Shown here: positions 1-8,460 of the stretch, piece after piece | Layout of the letters: each line of letters opens with the position of its first letter | How positions within the stretch are numbered: position 1 is the first letter of the stretch | NCBI GenBank assembly: GCA_937957915.1 | Contig: CALGNZ010000074.1 | Span: 1 to 46,357 of the forward strand | Source: an uncultured Granulosicoccaceae bacterium | Lineage (GTDB): Bacteria > Pseudomonadota > Gammaproteobacteria > Granulosicoccales > Granulosicoccaceae | Length of the DNA: 46,357 nt | Direction: 5' to 3' | Notes under the pieces: model-generated | What the model was told of the DNA's origin: nothing | Database searches by the model: none | Seen by the model: only the letters and a program-made list of their open reading frames with translations | Translations under genes and position numbers: made by a program

Positions 1-7
1 CCGACCT

Positions 8-1252
8 TCAGGCAGTAACTGATTTCAGCTTTGGATAGAATGAAAAGCCAAATGCAATGGTGATAGCCGTGATGATCATCAACGACCAAACCAGCTGTTC
101 AAGACCATAGCTATCAGCTACCCAACCCAGCGACAGCGGGCCCACCACCGCAGCCAGACTTGCCAGCGTGTAAACCAGTGCATAGCCACGCGCGCTTTTG
201 TTCTCGTCTATATGATCCGCAACCGACCCGTAACACACTGTTGACGATCCTTGTACAACAACCCCGATCAGAGGCAACACAAACAAGAGCGGAACCAGCG
301 GCAATGTTATGACTGCGATCATCCCCGCTATGGTAGCAAGTTGAATACTGATAAACGAGACTCGATCCCCGAAGCGGGCCGCAAGAAAGCCAGCGGCAAA
401 CTTCCCAGCGGTTCCACCGCTTAACGTTAATACCACTCCGAATGCAGCGACATCTGCGGTCGAGCCCTTCTCGATCAGAATAAACGCGATAAAAACAAGA
501 AACACAGCTTGTACAATGCTATCGAGAAAAACGACCGATCCGACGACAATAAATCGAACCGGGTTTAGAATGCCCCAGTTGTTCTGGTCTGCCTGTGACT
601 TTTCCCGCAGGTTGTTTAACTGAGTGCTGCTTGCCTGAGCATTGTGTACCTGTGAACTGGCTGCCTCATGGTCATTCAGGACAGGGCTTGATTGTTGCGC
701 GTCAGTGATCGACTGCGCACTTTGCAATAGATACCAAACCACGCCTGCAAAGATGATCGCTGATACCGCCAAAATCATCACAACCACGTTCCAGCCAACT
801 CCAAAACCTAATATCAGACCGAAAGAGGCGGTGTACATTAATTTGCCCACATCACCAAATGCGTTGTAGGTACCAAGCGCTTTTCTGCGCCGTGCTCCCT
901 GAAACCGTTTCACCATCAACGACGAACAGAGTGAATGCTGAAACGCGGCACCACATCCAGCCAGAAGAAAGAACAGGCACAACAGTGCAAACGACTGTCC
1001 GATTGACTGAGAGACAGATACGCCAGCGTAGCCGAGTCCGGCCCCCGTTAACCCGGCAACCAGCAGCCATTTTTCTCCAGTTCGTTCCGCAAGAATCCCT
1101 GCGGGTATTTCCAGCGCTGACATTGCCAGATTTGAAAAAGCCTTCAATACACCAACCTGTGTGTAGTTAAGCCCAAGACTTTGCGCAAGCACCGGCAACA
1201 ACACAAACTGGAGTGCAACCAGTCCGTCCTGAACAGCGTGCGCACAGCACAC
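8..1252 (-). CDS. MFS transporter, 12-helix type
   Basis: A 414-residue, very hydrophobic protein with two blocks of about six membrane segments separated by a polar central loop, as in the major facilitator superfamily. The loop between helices 2 and 3 region carries ERTGEKW and the matching loop of the second half carries AARFGDRVS, the usual place for the MFS signature. The substrate cannot be read from sequence. The central loop (about residues 183-228) is Ser/Gln/Asn rich and repeats ASSQVHN / ASSTQLN. The start is unclear: the first usable codon is GTG at 1252, already inside the first helix, and the open frame continues upstream about 40 codons without ATG, GTG or TTG; a CTG start upstream is possible. 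The gene is complete at its 3' end. Confidence 0.85.
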   Translation of the reverse strand: MCCAHAVQDGLVALQFVLLPVLAQSLGLNYTQVGVLKAFSNLAMSALEIPAGILAERTGEKWLLVAGLTGAGLGYAGVSVSQSIGQSFALLCLFFLLAGCGAAFQHSLCSSLMVKRFQGARRRKALGTYNAFGDVGKLMYTASFGLILGFGVGWNVVVMILAVSAIIFAGVVWYLLQSAQSITDAQQSSPVLNDHEAASSQVHNAQASSTQLNNLREKSQADQNNWGILNPVRFIVVGSVVFLDSIVQAVFLVFIAFILIEKGSTADVAAFGVVLTLSGGTAGKFAAGFLAARFGDRVSFISIQLATIAGMIAVITLPLVPLLFVLPLIGVVVQGSSTVCYGSVADHIDENKSARGYALVYTLASLAAVVGPLSLGWVADSYGLEQLVWSLMIITAITIAFGFSFYPKLKSVTA

Positions 1253-1706
1253 CGCAACGAGTGCTTTGGCCTGACTAACTCGGCTGCAAGAAGGTTTAGC
1301 TTTTGATAATTCCAGAGTGGTTGGGATTTGCTGAAACTCGTATTTGCGGCAAGGCCGTCAATTGTAATGGAGCTTTCCCGGCTGTGGGCGGGCATCGTTA
1401 GATATATTTTGTTGGCGAAGCCCGTGCATATTCCTGAAGACAGCAGCGACAATCGGTAATTTTCAAGTCCCCTTCATTTGCCGAATACCCTTTCGATAAT
1501 GCCCGCCCGAGCACCGGAGTAGTTTATTAACCAGTGGCGAATGACGAACGGAATCTGGCCACCCATCGATCAATCACTCTACTGATCGCCAGCGATTGCC
1601 GCCATATCACTACGCCACCTTAACCTCGCCGTATATATTATATCCAACGTGTTTCGGGTATATTCCGGCACACGTCAATACAGACTGCTTACTGGAGTAT
1701 AGATAC
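1253..1706. other. Intergenic region, 454 bp, between divergent genes
   Basis: This gap separates the MFS gene and the peptidoglycan-binding protein. A minus-strand open frame runs in from 1452 but overlaps the MFS gene in another frame and has no family features. An AT-rich stretch near 1630-1645 (TATATATTATAT) could hold the -10 element of the plus-strand gene, but I see no convincing -35 partner. No RNA gene or repeat was recognised. Confidence 0.4.
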
Positions 1707-2276
1707 ATGCCACTACTACAACGGGGACTTCGCGGGGAGCCTGTGCGTTTGCTGCAGGAGAAGCTCGGGGTTACTGCAGATGGAATTTTTGGCGCAGGCA
1801 CTGATAAAGCACTGCGCGACTACCAGTCAGGCAATGGACTGGCTGTTGACGGTATCGCCGGACCGGATACGTTCGCCAGCATGGGGTTGTATGAACTGGT
1901 TATTGTTCACAAAGGCTCTCGTGGTGAGTGCGTTAAAAAGGTTCAACAACAACTGAGCCTCGATGCTGATGGCATTTTTGGTGGTGGAACCGAAGCGGCA
2001 GTGAAACAGTTTCAAACTGACAACGGGCTCGATGCCGATGGCATAGTCGGCCCCGCCACCATGGCGAAAATGGACGTTTTTGCCGAGGTCGACGAGGCGG
2101 TAGTCGCAAAATCAATCCTGCCACCCGATTACAAAGCGCCGGAAGTGCCTGCCGCAGCAGCAGATACTGCAGCCCCGGAAGACAAAGTTTCTGTACCTCA
2201 GGCCATCGCAAGCCTGCAAACTAAAACAGAAGGGAAAAGCAGTATCTGGGGTTCGATCAAAGGTATGTTTAACTAA
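1707..2276 (+). CDS. Protein with two peptidoglycan-binding (PG_binding_1) repeats
   Basis: A 189-residue protein with two tandem PG_binding_1-type domains, about residues 3-58 and 63-120. Each has the family pattern: a G-x-R-G-x-x-V-x-x-L/V-Q-x-x-L helix start, then DGIFG, GT-x-x-A-V/L-x-x-F/Y-Q, NGL-x-x-DGI-x-GP-x-T. The C-terminal 65 residues are Ala/Pro/Glu rich and look disordered. There is no signal peptide from this ATG, which I chose because TGGAG lies about 10 bases upstream; a frame open 37 codons further up does not add a clear signal sequence either. The domain family binds cell wall peptides, so lack of export is odd. It may be a cytoplasmic adaptor, a phage-like remnant or exported by another route. 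No catalytic domain is attached. Confidence 0.8.
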   Translation: MPLLQRGLRGEPVRLLQEKLGVTADGIFGAGTDKALRDYQSGNGLAVDGIAGPDTFASMGLYELVIVHKGSRGECVKKVQQQLSLDADGIFGGGTEAAVKQFQTDNGLDADGIVGPATMAKMDVFAEVDEAVVAKSILPPDYKAPEVPAAAADTAAPEDKVSVPQAIASLQTKTEGKSSIWGSIKGMFN

Positions 2277-2334
2277 CGAGCAATCGGCAGTTCTCTTACG
2301 GATATCGCGTTACTTCGATTTTCCCGTCGATCAA

Positions 2335-2356
2335 ACGGGCTGCATTTTCAGCCCGT
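2335..2356. terminator. Hairpin between convergent genes, possible bidirectional terminator
   Basis: ACGGGCTG at 2335-2342 and its exact complement CAGCCCGT at 2349-2356 form a perfect 8-bp stem with a 6-base loop. It sits in the 122-bp gap between two converging genes, which suits a terminator, but neither side has a strong T-run, so Rho-independent function is unproven. Confidence 0.45.
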
Positions 2357-2398
2357 GATTGTATAAACCGCCGTGGTGATGCTGTGAGTGATTGGCAA

Positions 2399-3064
2399 TC
2401 AGGTACCCAGCACCGAATCCGCGACAAAGCCATTGCTTTTGCGTTCCTGCTCAAAGGTCGATCCGGGTCCATGGCCAGGCATAAATTGTATTTTTTCTCC
2501 CAGAGGCCACAACTTCCGGGTGATTGAATCAATTAATTGCTGGTGATTGCCGCCGGGCAGATCCGTGCGACCAATGGAGCCACTAAAGAGCACATCGCCG
2601 ACAAAAGCAAACGCCATTTCCTTTTGAAAGAACACCACCGAGCCCGGTGAGTGCCCGGGACAATGCAGTAGCTCAAACTGCACGCCATCCAGCGCTACGG
2701 TATCGCCATCGTCGAGGTAACGGTCTGGTGTGAAACTTTCTGCTTCTGCGATTCCGTAGGTACCAGGCTTTAACTCATCGAGTAAAAATTGATCATCTAT
2801 GTGGGGCCCGATGATCTCAACATCCAATCGGCGCCTGGCCTCGGCAGCACCACCAGCGTGGTCGATGTGGCCGTGAGTAAGCCAGATTTCCTTTACCGTG
2901 ACCTCCAGTTTTCCAATCGCCTCCATCAGCAGATCCACGTCTCCACCCGGATCAAGCAAAATGGCATTGCGTGTCTCGGTAGACCAGAAGATCATGGCGT
3001 TTTGCTGTAATTGGGTAACGGGTACCACCTGGAGTTGAAACTGGTTTTTTTCGGCAGCAGACAT
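2399..3064 (-). CDS. MBL-fold metallo-hydrolase, glyoxalase II-like
   Basis: A 221-residue metallo-beta-lactamase-fold enzyme. Metal ligands are visible: THGHIDH at 63-69, His138 in HCPGH, Asp157 in VGDVLF and His198 in MPGHGPG. The GSIGRTDLPGG segment and the short length match the YcbL/GloB-like subgroup of small hydrolases, which act on thioesters such as glutathione conjugates; the true substrate is unknown. I place the start at the ATG at 3064 because GAGG lies about 7 bases upstream and the protein then has normal family length. The frame is open to 3295, but the extra 77 residues are unlike the family and overlap the promoter region of the divergent desaturase. Confidence 0.88.
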   Translation of the reverse strand: MSAAEKNQFQLQVVPVTQLQQNAMIFWSTETRNAILLDPGGDVDLLMEAIGKLEVTVKEIWLTHGHIDHAGGAAEARRRLDVEIIGPHIDDQFLLDELKPGTYGIAEAESFTPDRYLDDGDTVALDGVQFELLHCPGHSPGSVVFFQKEMAFAFVGDVLFSGSIGRTDLPGGNHQQLIDSITRKLWPLGEKIQFMPGHGPGSTFEQERKSNGFVADSVLGT

Positions 3065-3334
3065 AGAGGCCTCGGATAGTGACTTATACCCCGAGTTTAC
3101 CTGCTTGCTCAGGGAATCGCTCGCCCTTGCAACACCGTCGCCGGTCATTGTTGTTGTGTGCAGGGGCTGCTGGTTAAATTCAGTGACGAGAGTCGCATGA
3201 CACACGTATTCGGTTGGCGGACTACGTCTGAAACTGGCGACGATCAAATCAGATGCTATTATGCGTGGATAGTCTGTCAGCCCCTGATGTGCCATTCAGG
3301 CGGTGCCGCCCACCACGTTGAACCAACAGCACCT

Positions 3335-4243
3335 ATGACGATCAACCACAGTGAATGGCTACGCTCGCTGAGCAAGCAACAAAGGCAACGGCTAACAAAA
3401 AAGTCTGACCGTCAAGGACTGCAGCACCTGGCTGTACACGCGGGGCTTATTGCAGTTGCTGGATGGCTGATAGCGACTGCAGAACTATCTCCGTGGCTGC
3501 TATTACCCTCGATGCTGGTACAGGGGATATTGCTGGTTTTTCTATTTACCCTGCAGCACGAAACCACCCACTACACACCGTTTAAAACACGCAGCGTAAA
3601 TACAATCGTCGGCTTTTGCTGCGGGCTGATATTGCTACTGCCACCAGTCTGGTTTCGATACTTTCACCTTGCCCACCACCGCTTTACCCAGGACCCGCAA
3701 AAAGACCCGGAGCTGGCTTCTCCTAAACCAGCCACTCGTTATCAGTACGCCGCATATTTGTCTGGCCTTCCAGTGTGGAAAAGTCAATTTGGCACGCTGC
3801 TGAGAAACGCTTATCGAGAGTGTACAGACGACTTTTTACCAGCAAGCAAACGAAAGGCAGTGCGACTCGAATCCGTGGTGATGCTTGGCTTGTATCTCCT
3901 GGCTGTACTTGCGTCGGTTGCAACAGGTGCCATTGAAATACTCACCGTGTGGCTGATTCCCCTGCTGTTGGGGCAACCGTTTCTCAGGGCATATTTGCTG
4001 GCAGAACATGCCGCCTGCCCCGAGGTAGACAACCGATTTGAAAACACGCGCACCCTGTTGACTAACCCGCTTGTGCGGCGCCTTGCGTGGAATATGCCCT
4101 ATCACACAGAACATCATGTGTACCCGGCCGTTCCATTTTTTAGATTGCCCGAGGCACATGCACTGTCAGCCAGACATTTGCAACAACTCGAACCGGGATA
4201 TCGGTCTTTTCACCGACAGTTTTTTGATCGCGTTGGTCACTAG
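3335..4243 (+). CDS. Membrane fatty acid desaturase family protein
   Basis: A 302-residue integral membrane protein of the fatty acid desaturase/hydroxylase superfamily. The three histidine clusters that bind the di-iron centre are all present: HETTH at 75-79, HLAHH at 111-115 and HTEHH at 257-261, with an extra conserved-looking His225 in AEHAAC. Hydrophobic spans lie at about 33-50, 53-75, 90-108, 180-200 and 202-222, consistent with the family topology that places the His boxes in the cytosol. The substrate could be a fatty acyl chain, a carotenoid or another lipid. I chose the ATG at 3335; the frame is open to 3158 and an ATG at 3287 is an alternative. No clear ribosome-binding site decides between them. 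Confidence 0.88.
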   Translation: MTINHSEWLRSLSKQQRQRLTKKSDRQGLQHLAVHAGLIAVAGWLIATAELSPWLLLPSMLVQGILLVFLFTLQHETTHYTPFKTRSVNTIVGFCCGLILLLPPVWFRYFHLAHHRFTQDPQKDPELASPKPATRYQYAAYLSGLPVWKSQFGTLLRNAYRECTDDFLPASKRKAVRLESVVMLGLYLLAVLASVATGAIEILTVWLIPLLLGQPFLRAYLLAEHAACPEVDNRFENTRTLLTNPLVRRLAWNMPYHTEHHVYPAVPFFRLPEAHALSARHLQQLEPGYRSFHRQFFDRVGH

Positions 4244-4346
4244 CTGCAAGAATACTTTGAGTCTGCAGGGCAGCACCTCAGCACCATCTGCACATACGGG
4301 TACTCGCCCAGCTCTGGCTGTGCGACCGCCCACCGGAACAAACCCT

Positions 4347-4814
4347 TTACCCCTCCGTTTCACAAACCGATATCGATTCACTATTCTGATACTCAGTCAT
4401 CAAGCGATCGGCCAACTCATTTTCTGCAGCGGTAAGCGGCTCGTAGTGCCGATCTGCTGTCCAGCCATATCCCCAGCGATACCAGGTATGGAAATAAGGA
4501 CTGCCACCAACGCGAACACCTTCGTACATCAGTGTTGCCAAAGCCCCGTTGCCGGTTTTGGCAGCGACACACTCGCGCAACAATTGATCCGCCTGCTCTC
4601 TCTGTTTTTCAGTGCCGCCACGCCAATAGGTAATGTCGTGCTGCACACAACAGTCACACCAGTCGTGACTGGTCATTGCAGATGAGTCTGGAAATAAAGA
4701 GCAGCCATCACTGCTAAAGGGGTTTAATGTACTCGGTTGCTGATCAGAATCAGGGCTGCAGCCAACAGCGGCTACAGCCACTATACCCAGCATAGCCAGC
4801 ACCATGCGCCGCAT
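4347..4814 (-). CDS. Phospholipase A2-like lipoprotein
   Basis: A 155-residue predicted lipoprotein. Residues 4-18 are a hydrophobic signal segment ending in AAVG followed by Cys19, an acceptable lipobox. The mature part carries DWCDCCVQHD at 51-60, matching the phospholipase A2 active-site pattern C-C-x-x-H-D, with His59 as candidate catalytic residue and Asp60 as calcium or catalytic partner; Cys38, Cys53, Cys55, Cys56 and Cys82 could form disulfides. This suits a small calcium-dependent secreted-type PLA2 fold, here tethered to the envelope. Bacterial members of this group are little characterised, so activity is inference. The ATG at 4814 gives a compact signal; a GTG 21 bases upstream is an alternative. 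It follows the dioxygenase gene on the same strand by about 120 bases. Confidence 0.7.
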   Translation of the reverse strand: MRRMVLAMLGIVAVAAVGCSPDSDQQPSTLNPFSSDGCSLFPDSSAMTSHDWCDCCVQHDITYWRGGTEKQREQADQLLRECVAAKTGNGALATLMYEGVRVGGSPYFHTWYRWGYGWTADRHYEPLTAAENELADRLMTEYQNSESISVCETEG

Positions 4815-4932
4815 CAGCGTTAGTTCAGGGCACACAGATTAAGCACCCTGTCGTTTGCCTCTTTCAAGTCGTTACTACTTTCAGTGACCAATAACACAAC
4901 CATTTCACTATGCGGCCGGTGAGTAATGATTT

Positions 4933-5736
4933 CTACGCACGCCAGGCGACGGGAAACTGCGGGCCATCCAGCGGCTCACCGGTTTGCAGAGTGAGGTCTT
5001 TAAATGGCGGTGACCCTTTGCCTTTGCGATCTATAAACTGTGCATCGTCACCAACCCATCGAGCAGAAAACACACGCCGTCTCGAGCCCTGCCCTGTGTT
5101 CGCAGCGGCACCATGCACAGTGCGGAAATTAAATGCGACAGCATCACCCGGCTGCATAGCCCAGCTCAGGATTTCGTAGTCGTCGCGATTGTTATCTATA
5201 TCGGGTACTGCTTCCGAATCATCGTTTTCATAGAGATCAGTACCGTCGAAGCGCTGCGGCTTGTGCAGCTTACCCCACCGGTGCGAGCCTGCAACACACT
5301 GCAGAGATATTTCCCTGGCAACCGGATCAAGCGGTATCCAGAAACTGACACTCTGCTGGCCCTGCGCGCAGTAGTAGGGCTGGTCCTGATGCCATGGCGT
5401 GACGATGGAAGTGCCGGGCTCTTTCACTAATACATGGTCATGAAAAAAACGGCCCGTTGATGACCGCATCAGTGATGCCGCAACTGCTGCCGCAGGCGAC
5501 GTATGGACGAAGTCACTAAATGGCTCGATGCGCTGCCAATTGCATAAGTCCTGAAAGAACGGCGCACTGCCATCAGCCGGGTTGTACGAACGTTCGAGCG
5601 GACTTGGATCGGCCATCAGGGTTTCGATCCCCTCTGACAGCGGCTCAATCCACTCTGAAAACAGGCCACGCAATACAACCGCGCCATCTCGTTCGAATTG
5701 CTCTATGGTGCTTTGATCAGGAAGCGGGTTGGTCAT
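4933..5736 (-). CDS. Phytanoyl-CoA dioxygenase (PhyH) family protein
   Basis: A 267-residue Fe(II)/2-oxoglutarate-dependent oxygenase. The iron facial triad is visible as WHQD at 115-118 (His116, Asp118) and His208 in RTVHGA; the Arg pair at 220-221 in GSRRRVF suits 2-oxoglutarate binding. The protein opens with F-E-R-D-G-A-V-V-L-R-G-L-F, typical of PhyH-family N-termini. Family members hydroxylate phytanoyl-CoA, ectoine and many small molecules, so the substrate is open. ATG at 5736 has GAGA upstream. It lies downstream of the kinase gene on the same strand with a 186-bp gap, so co-transcription is possible but unproven. Confidence 0.85.
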   Translation of the reverse strand: MTNPLPDQSTIEQFERDGAVVLRGLFSEWIEPLSEGIETLMADPSPLERSYNPADGSAPFFQDLCNWQRIEPFSDFVHTSPAAAVAASLMRSSTGRFFHDHVLVKEPGTSIVTPWHQDQPYYCAQGQQSVSFWIPLDPVAREISLQCVAGSHRWGKLHKPQRFDGTDLYENDDSEAVPDIDNNRDDYEILSWAMQPGDAVAFNFRTVHGAAANTGQGSRRRVFSARWVGDDAQFIDRKGKGSPPFKDLTLQTGEPLDGPQFPVAWRA

Positions 5737-5922
5737 TTGTCAGGTTCTCGGTCACTGAGCGCAATAATAAGAATGTATTACAACTGTTGTCTGTTTTGAC
5801 AGGGTAGCGATAAGCTGCGATGACAGCTACCTTGTCCGCTATACGGGCTCGTTAATCACATGCTCTTTCTACCACTTTACACAGCAAAAACCGACTGGCC
5901 GAGAATACGGACAGACCGCGCT

Positions 5923-7005
5923 CTATCGATCGGCGAGCGCCAGACAACGCTCCACCGATTCTACCGAACCAACAGTAGTGCGTGATCGCAGACTGGCCGC
6001 TGCCACTGCATGCGCCAGTTGCAGCGATGCATCAACAGACCAGCTCTCGTGCAATCCGTACAACATGCCTGCGGCAAAAGCATCACCGGCGCCTACTGTA
6101 TTTACAATCGACGCCGAATCTACCTGCACAGACAGTGTTTCCGTTACTTGTCCATCACGGCAAACGCAAACTGCACCCGCCGGATAATGCACTACAACCA
6201 GCGACATAGCACCAAGCTGTAAAACCTGTCGGGCGGCAGCAACACATTGCGCCGGTACGGCCGCTTTGCTTTGCGCCGGAGCCGATCCGTTATCTTGACT
6301 GCCAGATGTTTCATGTGCAGGCTCAATAGCATGCATCGTCTCTATATTTGCCAGCGCGCCAATTTCGTAGTCGTTGACGATCAAGGTATCGAGCCACGGT
6401 AAACAGGGCAGACACAGTTCACGGATGCGTTCGGGGTCTATCGATACCAGCTCTACATTCGTTTGCAAGCCTGCCGCCTTCGCCTTTTTTAGCACACTGA
6501 CCCAGCCGTTGGCATCTGCCCCCCATGCGTCATCAAGTTGCTGATGGACCCCAAGCAAGCCTAAATGCAGCAGTTTGCACTGCGATGCCGAAAAATCGAA
6601 GTGATCAGGCGTCAGCAGATTATTGCAGCCCTGATGATGAAAGAAAGTTCTTTTACCGGTAGTCTCGTCAGCCATGACATCGGTATAGGAAGTCTCTGCC
6701 TTGTCCGTGCGATGAAGCTGCTCAACATTAACACCATGGTCTACAGCCGTGCTTTGTAGAAAATCACCATCCGCATCTTTGCCAACCATACCGATCGCTT
6801 CAACCGGTATCGATGGATCAAGCTTGCGAATATCGATACCAAGATTGTGGGCTGACCCGCCGCCCTGCCGATCAGTTTCCTTGATTACTGCCAGCGACTC
6901 CTGCTGCGGCCACCGATCAATCATTTTGATTCGATCGAGCGTCCAGCAACCGCCACAAACGATACCGTGCCTCCACGACTGTTTTAAAGTGCGGGCTGAA
7001 GACAT
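5923..7005 (-). CDS. PfkB-family carbohydrate kinase
   Basis: A 360-residue ribokinase/PfkB-fold sugar kinase. GGGSAHN at 48-54 is the N-terminal substrate-binding Gly motif; NTVGAGDAFAAG at 302-313 is the C-terminal PfkB signature, with Asp308 as catalytic base and GAGD as anion hole; DTLIVNDYE at 206-214 matches the conserved N-x-x-E region that helps bind magnesium-ATP. A 29-residue polar insertion at about 224-252, rich in Ser, Ala, Gln and His, is unusual. The gene starts 41 bases after the aldolase-like gene ends, which suggests one transcript and a kinase-then-aldolase route for a sugar or sugar acid. Which sugar is unknown. Confidence 0.88.
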   Translation of the reverse strand: MSSARTLKQSWRHGIVCGGCWTLDRIKMIDRWPQQESLAVIKETDRQGGGSAHNLGIDIRKLDPSIPVEAIGMVGKDADGDFLQSTAVDHGVNVEQLHRTDKAETSYTDVMADETTGKRTFFHHQGCNNLLTPDHFDFSASQCKLLHLGLLGVHQQLDDAWGADANGWVSVLKKAKAAGLQTNVELVSIDPERIRELCLPCLPWLDTLIVNDYEIGALANIETMHAIEPAHETSGSQDNGSAPAQSKAAVPAQCVAAARQVLQLGAMSLVVVHYPAGAVCVCRDGQVTETLSVQVDSASIVNTVGAGDAFAAGMLYGLHESWSVDASLQLAHAVAAASLRSRTTVGSVESVERCLALADR

Positions 7006-7046
7006 ACGCTGTTACTTTGTTTTTATTGAGTGGCAACGGTGCATAA

Positions 7047-8024
7047 TTAGCTGCGCTTTAACACCGGATCAGTCACCTGCAAGTCCTGCTCAAGTGATCG
7101 TTGTGGTGTGATGGACTGATCTTTCATATAACTGTGATAGCTACGAACCGCAGTTTCGGTATCACACTTTTGCTCTACCGTTTCGCGCAACAAGCGAACG
7201 AGTTCCAGCGGTGCTTCGGCCAGGTTGATCTTACGCCCGAATAGCGCCAGCCTGGCACCTGACTGCTCGGCTTGCAGCGCCAGTTCAAACGTATCTCTGG
7301 TCGTGCCGCTTGCACCACCCAGTATGCCAACAATCAGATTCTCCGGATCATAGGTGCTCAGATCACTCATCGATTTTGCACCATTAAACTGAATTTTCAG
7401 GAACTTCGGATGCGTCGCGCGGGTGACCCCGGCTAGTGTTTTTAAAATCATATCGTTGATGTAGTGGCCAAGATCAGACTCGGCGATGCCTATATCAAAT
7501 GCAGGATTGAATACTTCCAGAAAATGTCTGAAGCCATGGTCTCTGGCTGCAAGTCTAAAATCACGATACGCATTAAGGCTGCGCAGATCTGCTTCAAGCT
7601 GATTGGAAAACGTTATGGAATAAAGGCCCAGGTCGCTAAAAGGCTTAACTGACTCAAGGTCTGCGGTCGAAAACGGTTGCGAAGGTTCATCGCGATAACT
7701 GGCGTGACGCCCCACCCATATATCGGTTGTGTCATTCATGCGCACAGCCTGCGTCACCATCGACTTCGCGAACAACCCTTCAGACGATAACTGCTCGGCA
7801 CTGCCAGCAGACATCAACATGATATCTACCAATTCTGAGCGAGTCATCTCCCGCATGGCCTGCAGATAAACCGATTTTGCTCGCGGGTTGCCTTGCGCAT
7901 CAGGCCCGGCTGCCAGCACACCGTAAGCCATATCTCCGTCTTTGGCATCGGCAATGATGAAATCTTCCGGGGTGTATTGACCAGTCGCCATGGCGTGTAG
8001 CTTAAGATCGAGTCGCTTTGTCAT
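7047..8024 (-). CDS. Class I aldolase-like TIM-barrel protein
   Basis: A 325-residue protein that resembles class I (Schiff-base) aldolases of the DhnA/LsrF/DeoC fold. FLKIQFNG at 208-215 places Lys210 at the end of a beta strand, a candidate Schiff-base lysine; ILGGASG at 234-240 and ALFGRKIN at 260-267 look like the two phosphate-binding loops that close such barrels. The N-terminal part (KDGDMAYG) is not familiar from the well-studied enzymes. Its place directly upstream of a PfkB kinase supports action on a phosphorylated sugar. I chose the ATG at 8024; a TTG four codons upstream is less likely. A sulfofructose-phosphate or deoxy-sugar-phosphate aldolase role is possible, but nothing fixes it. 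Confidence 0.65.
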   Translation of the reverse strand: MTKRLDLKLHAMATGQYTPEDFIIADAKDGDMAYGVLAAGPDAQGNPRAKSVYLQAMREMTRSELVDIMLMSAGSAEQLSSEGLFAKSMVTQAVRMNDTTDIWVGRHASYRDEPSQPFSTADLESVKPFSDLGLYSITFSNQLEADLRSLNAYRDFRLAARDHGFRHFLEVFNPAFDIGIAESDLGHYINDMILKTLAGVTRATHPKFLKIQFNGAKSMSDLSTYDPENLIVGILGGASGTTRDTFELALQAEQSGARLALFGRKINLAEAPLELVRLLRETVEQKCDTETAVRSYHSYMKDQSITPQRSLEQDLQVTDPVLKRS

Positions 8025-8460
8025 AGATGTTATCAACTGGTTAATGGTTTGTTATTGTGAAAGGCAACCGTTTGCCGCTCTGGCTGAATTGCAGGCCGAC
8101 CTGCCGCCTTGACCAATTCATAAACAGCAACCAGACAAGACGCCGTCGGCCAACGACGTAAACAGCCACCCCAAAGAAGCAAGGCATGAGCAGACTATCC
8201 ATGACCTTGCCCGAAAAATGCGAACCGGGCAATCCCCCAGCAGCCATGTGTGTAAAATGCCTCTGCAGCCGCGTGTGTAAAATTCCCCAGTAGCTGAGCG
8301 TATATCGAGCATAGGTATCGCGCCGCATCGAACCCACCGCAAACAACCGCCTGATGTTATCAGCGATGAACTATATCCCCACTTAGCCAGTCTATTTGAC
8401 AGGTAACTTGACGGCGCAAACCCAGCGCCATCACGTGCGCTCGAACCTCAGGAGAAAACG
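8025..8460. other. Intergenic region, 436 bp, between divergent genes
   Basis: The gap between the aldolase-like gene and the YHS gene holds a three-copy 25-bp degenerate tandem repeat (listed separately). Two overlapping minus-strand open frames (8041-8346 and 8118-8342) lie here in different frames; neither shows a domain or a ribosome-binding site, and one is partly made of the repeat. TTTGACAGG near 8395-8403 resembles a -35 element for the YHS gene, but no good -10 follows at normal spacing. Confidence 0.4.
8231..8305. repeat. Degenerate tandem repeat, 3 x 25 bp
   Basis: Three adjacent 25-base units start at 8231, 8256 and 8281. They open with AATCCCCCAG, AATGCCTCTG and AATTCCCCAG; the first two share CAGCC[AG][TC]GTGTGTAA in the same register and the third has diverged. 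Low divergence between the first two copies suggests a recent local duplication. Confidence 0.7.

Noticed and set aside
1144..1452. Minus-strand 102-codon frame over the start of the first MFS gene
   Set aside because: It overlaps the MFS coding sequence in another frame and shows no membrane or domain pattern.
5923..8024. Assignment of the kinase-aldolase pair to sulfoquinovose breakdown (YihV/YihT)
   Set aside because: Fold types would agree, but there is no YihS-like isomerase, sulfonate transporter or regulator nearby, and the aldolase N-terminal part is unlike YihT as far as I can tell.
8041..8346. Minus-strand open frames between the aldolase-like and YHS genes
   Set aside because: Two overlapping frames in different phases, no ribosome-binding site, partly composed of the 25-bp repeat and with no domain-like pattern.
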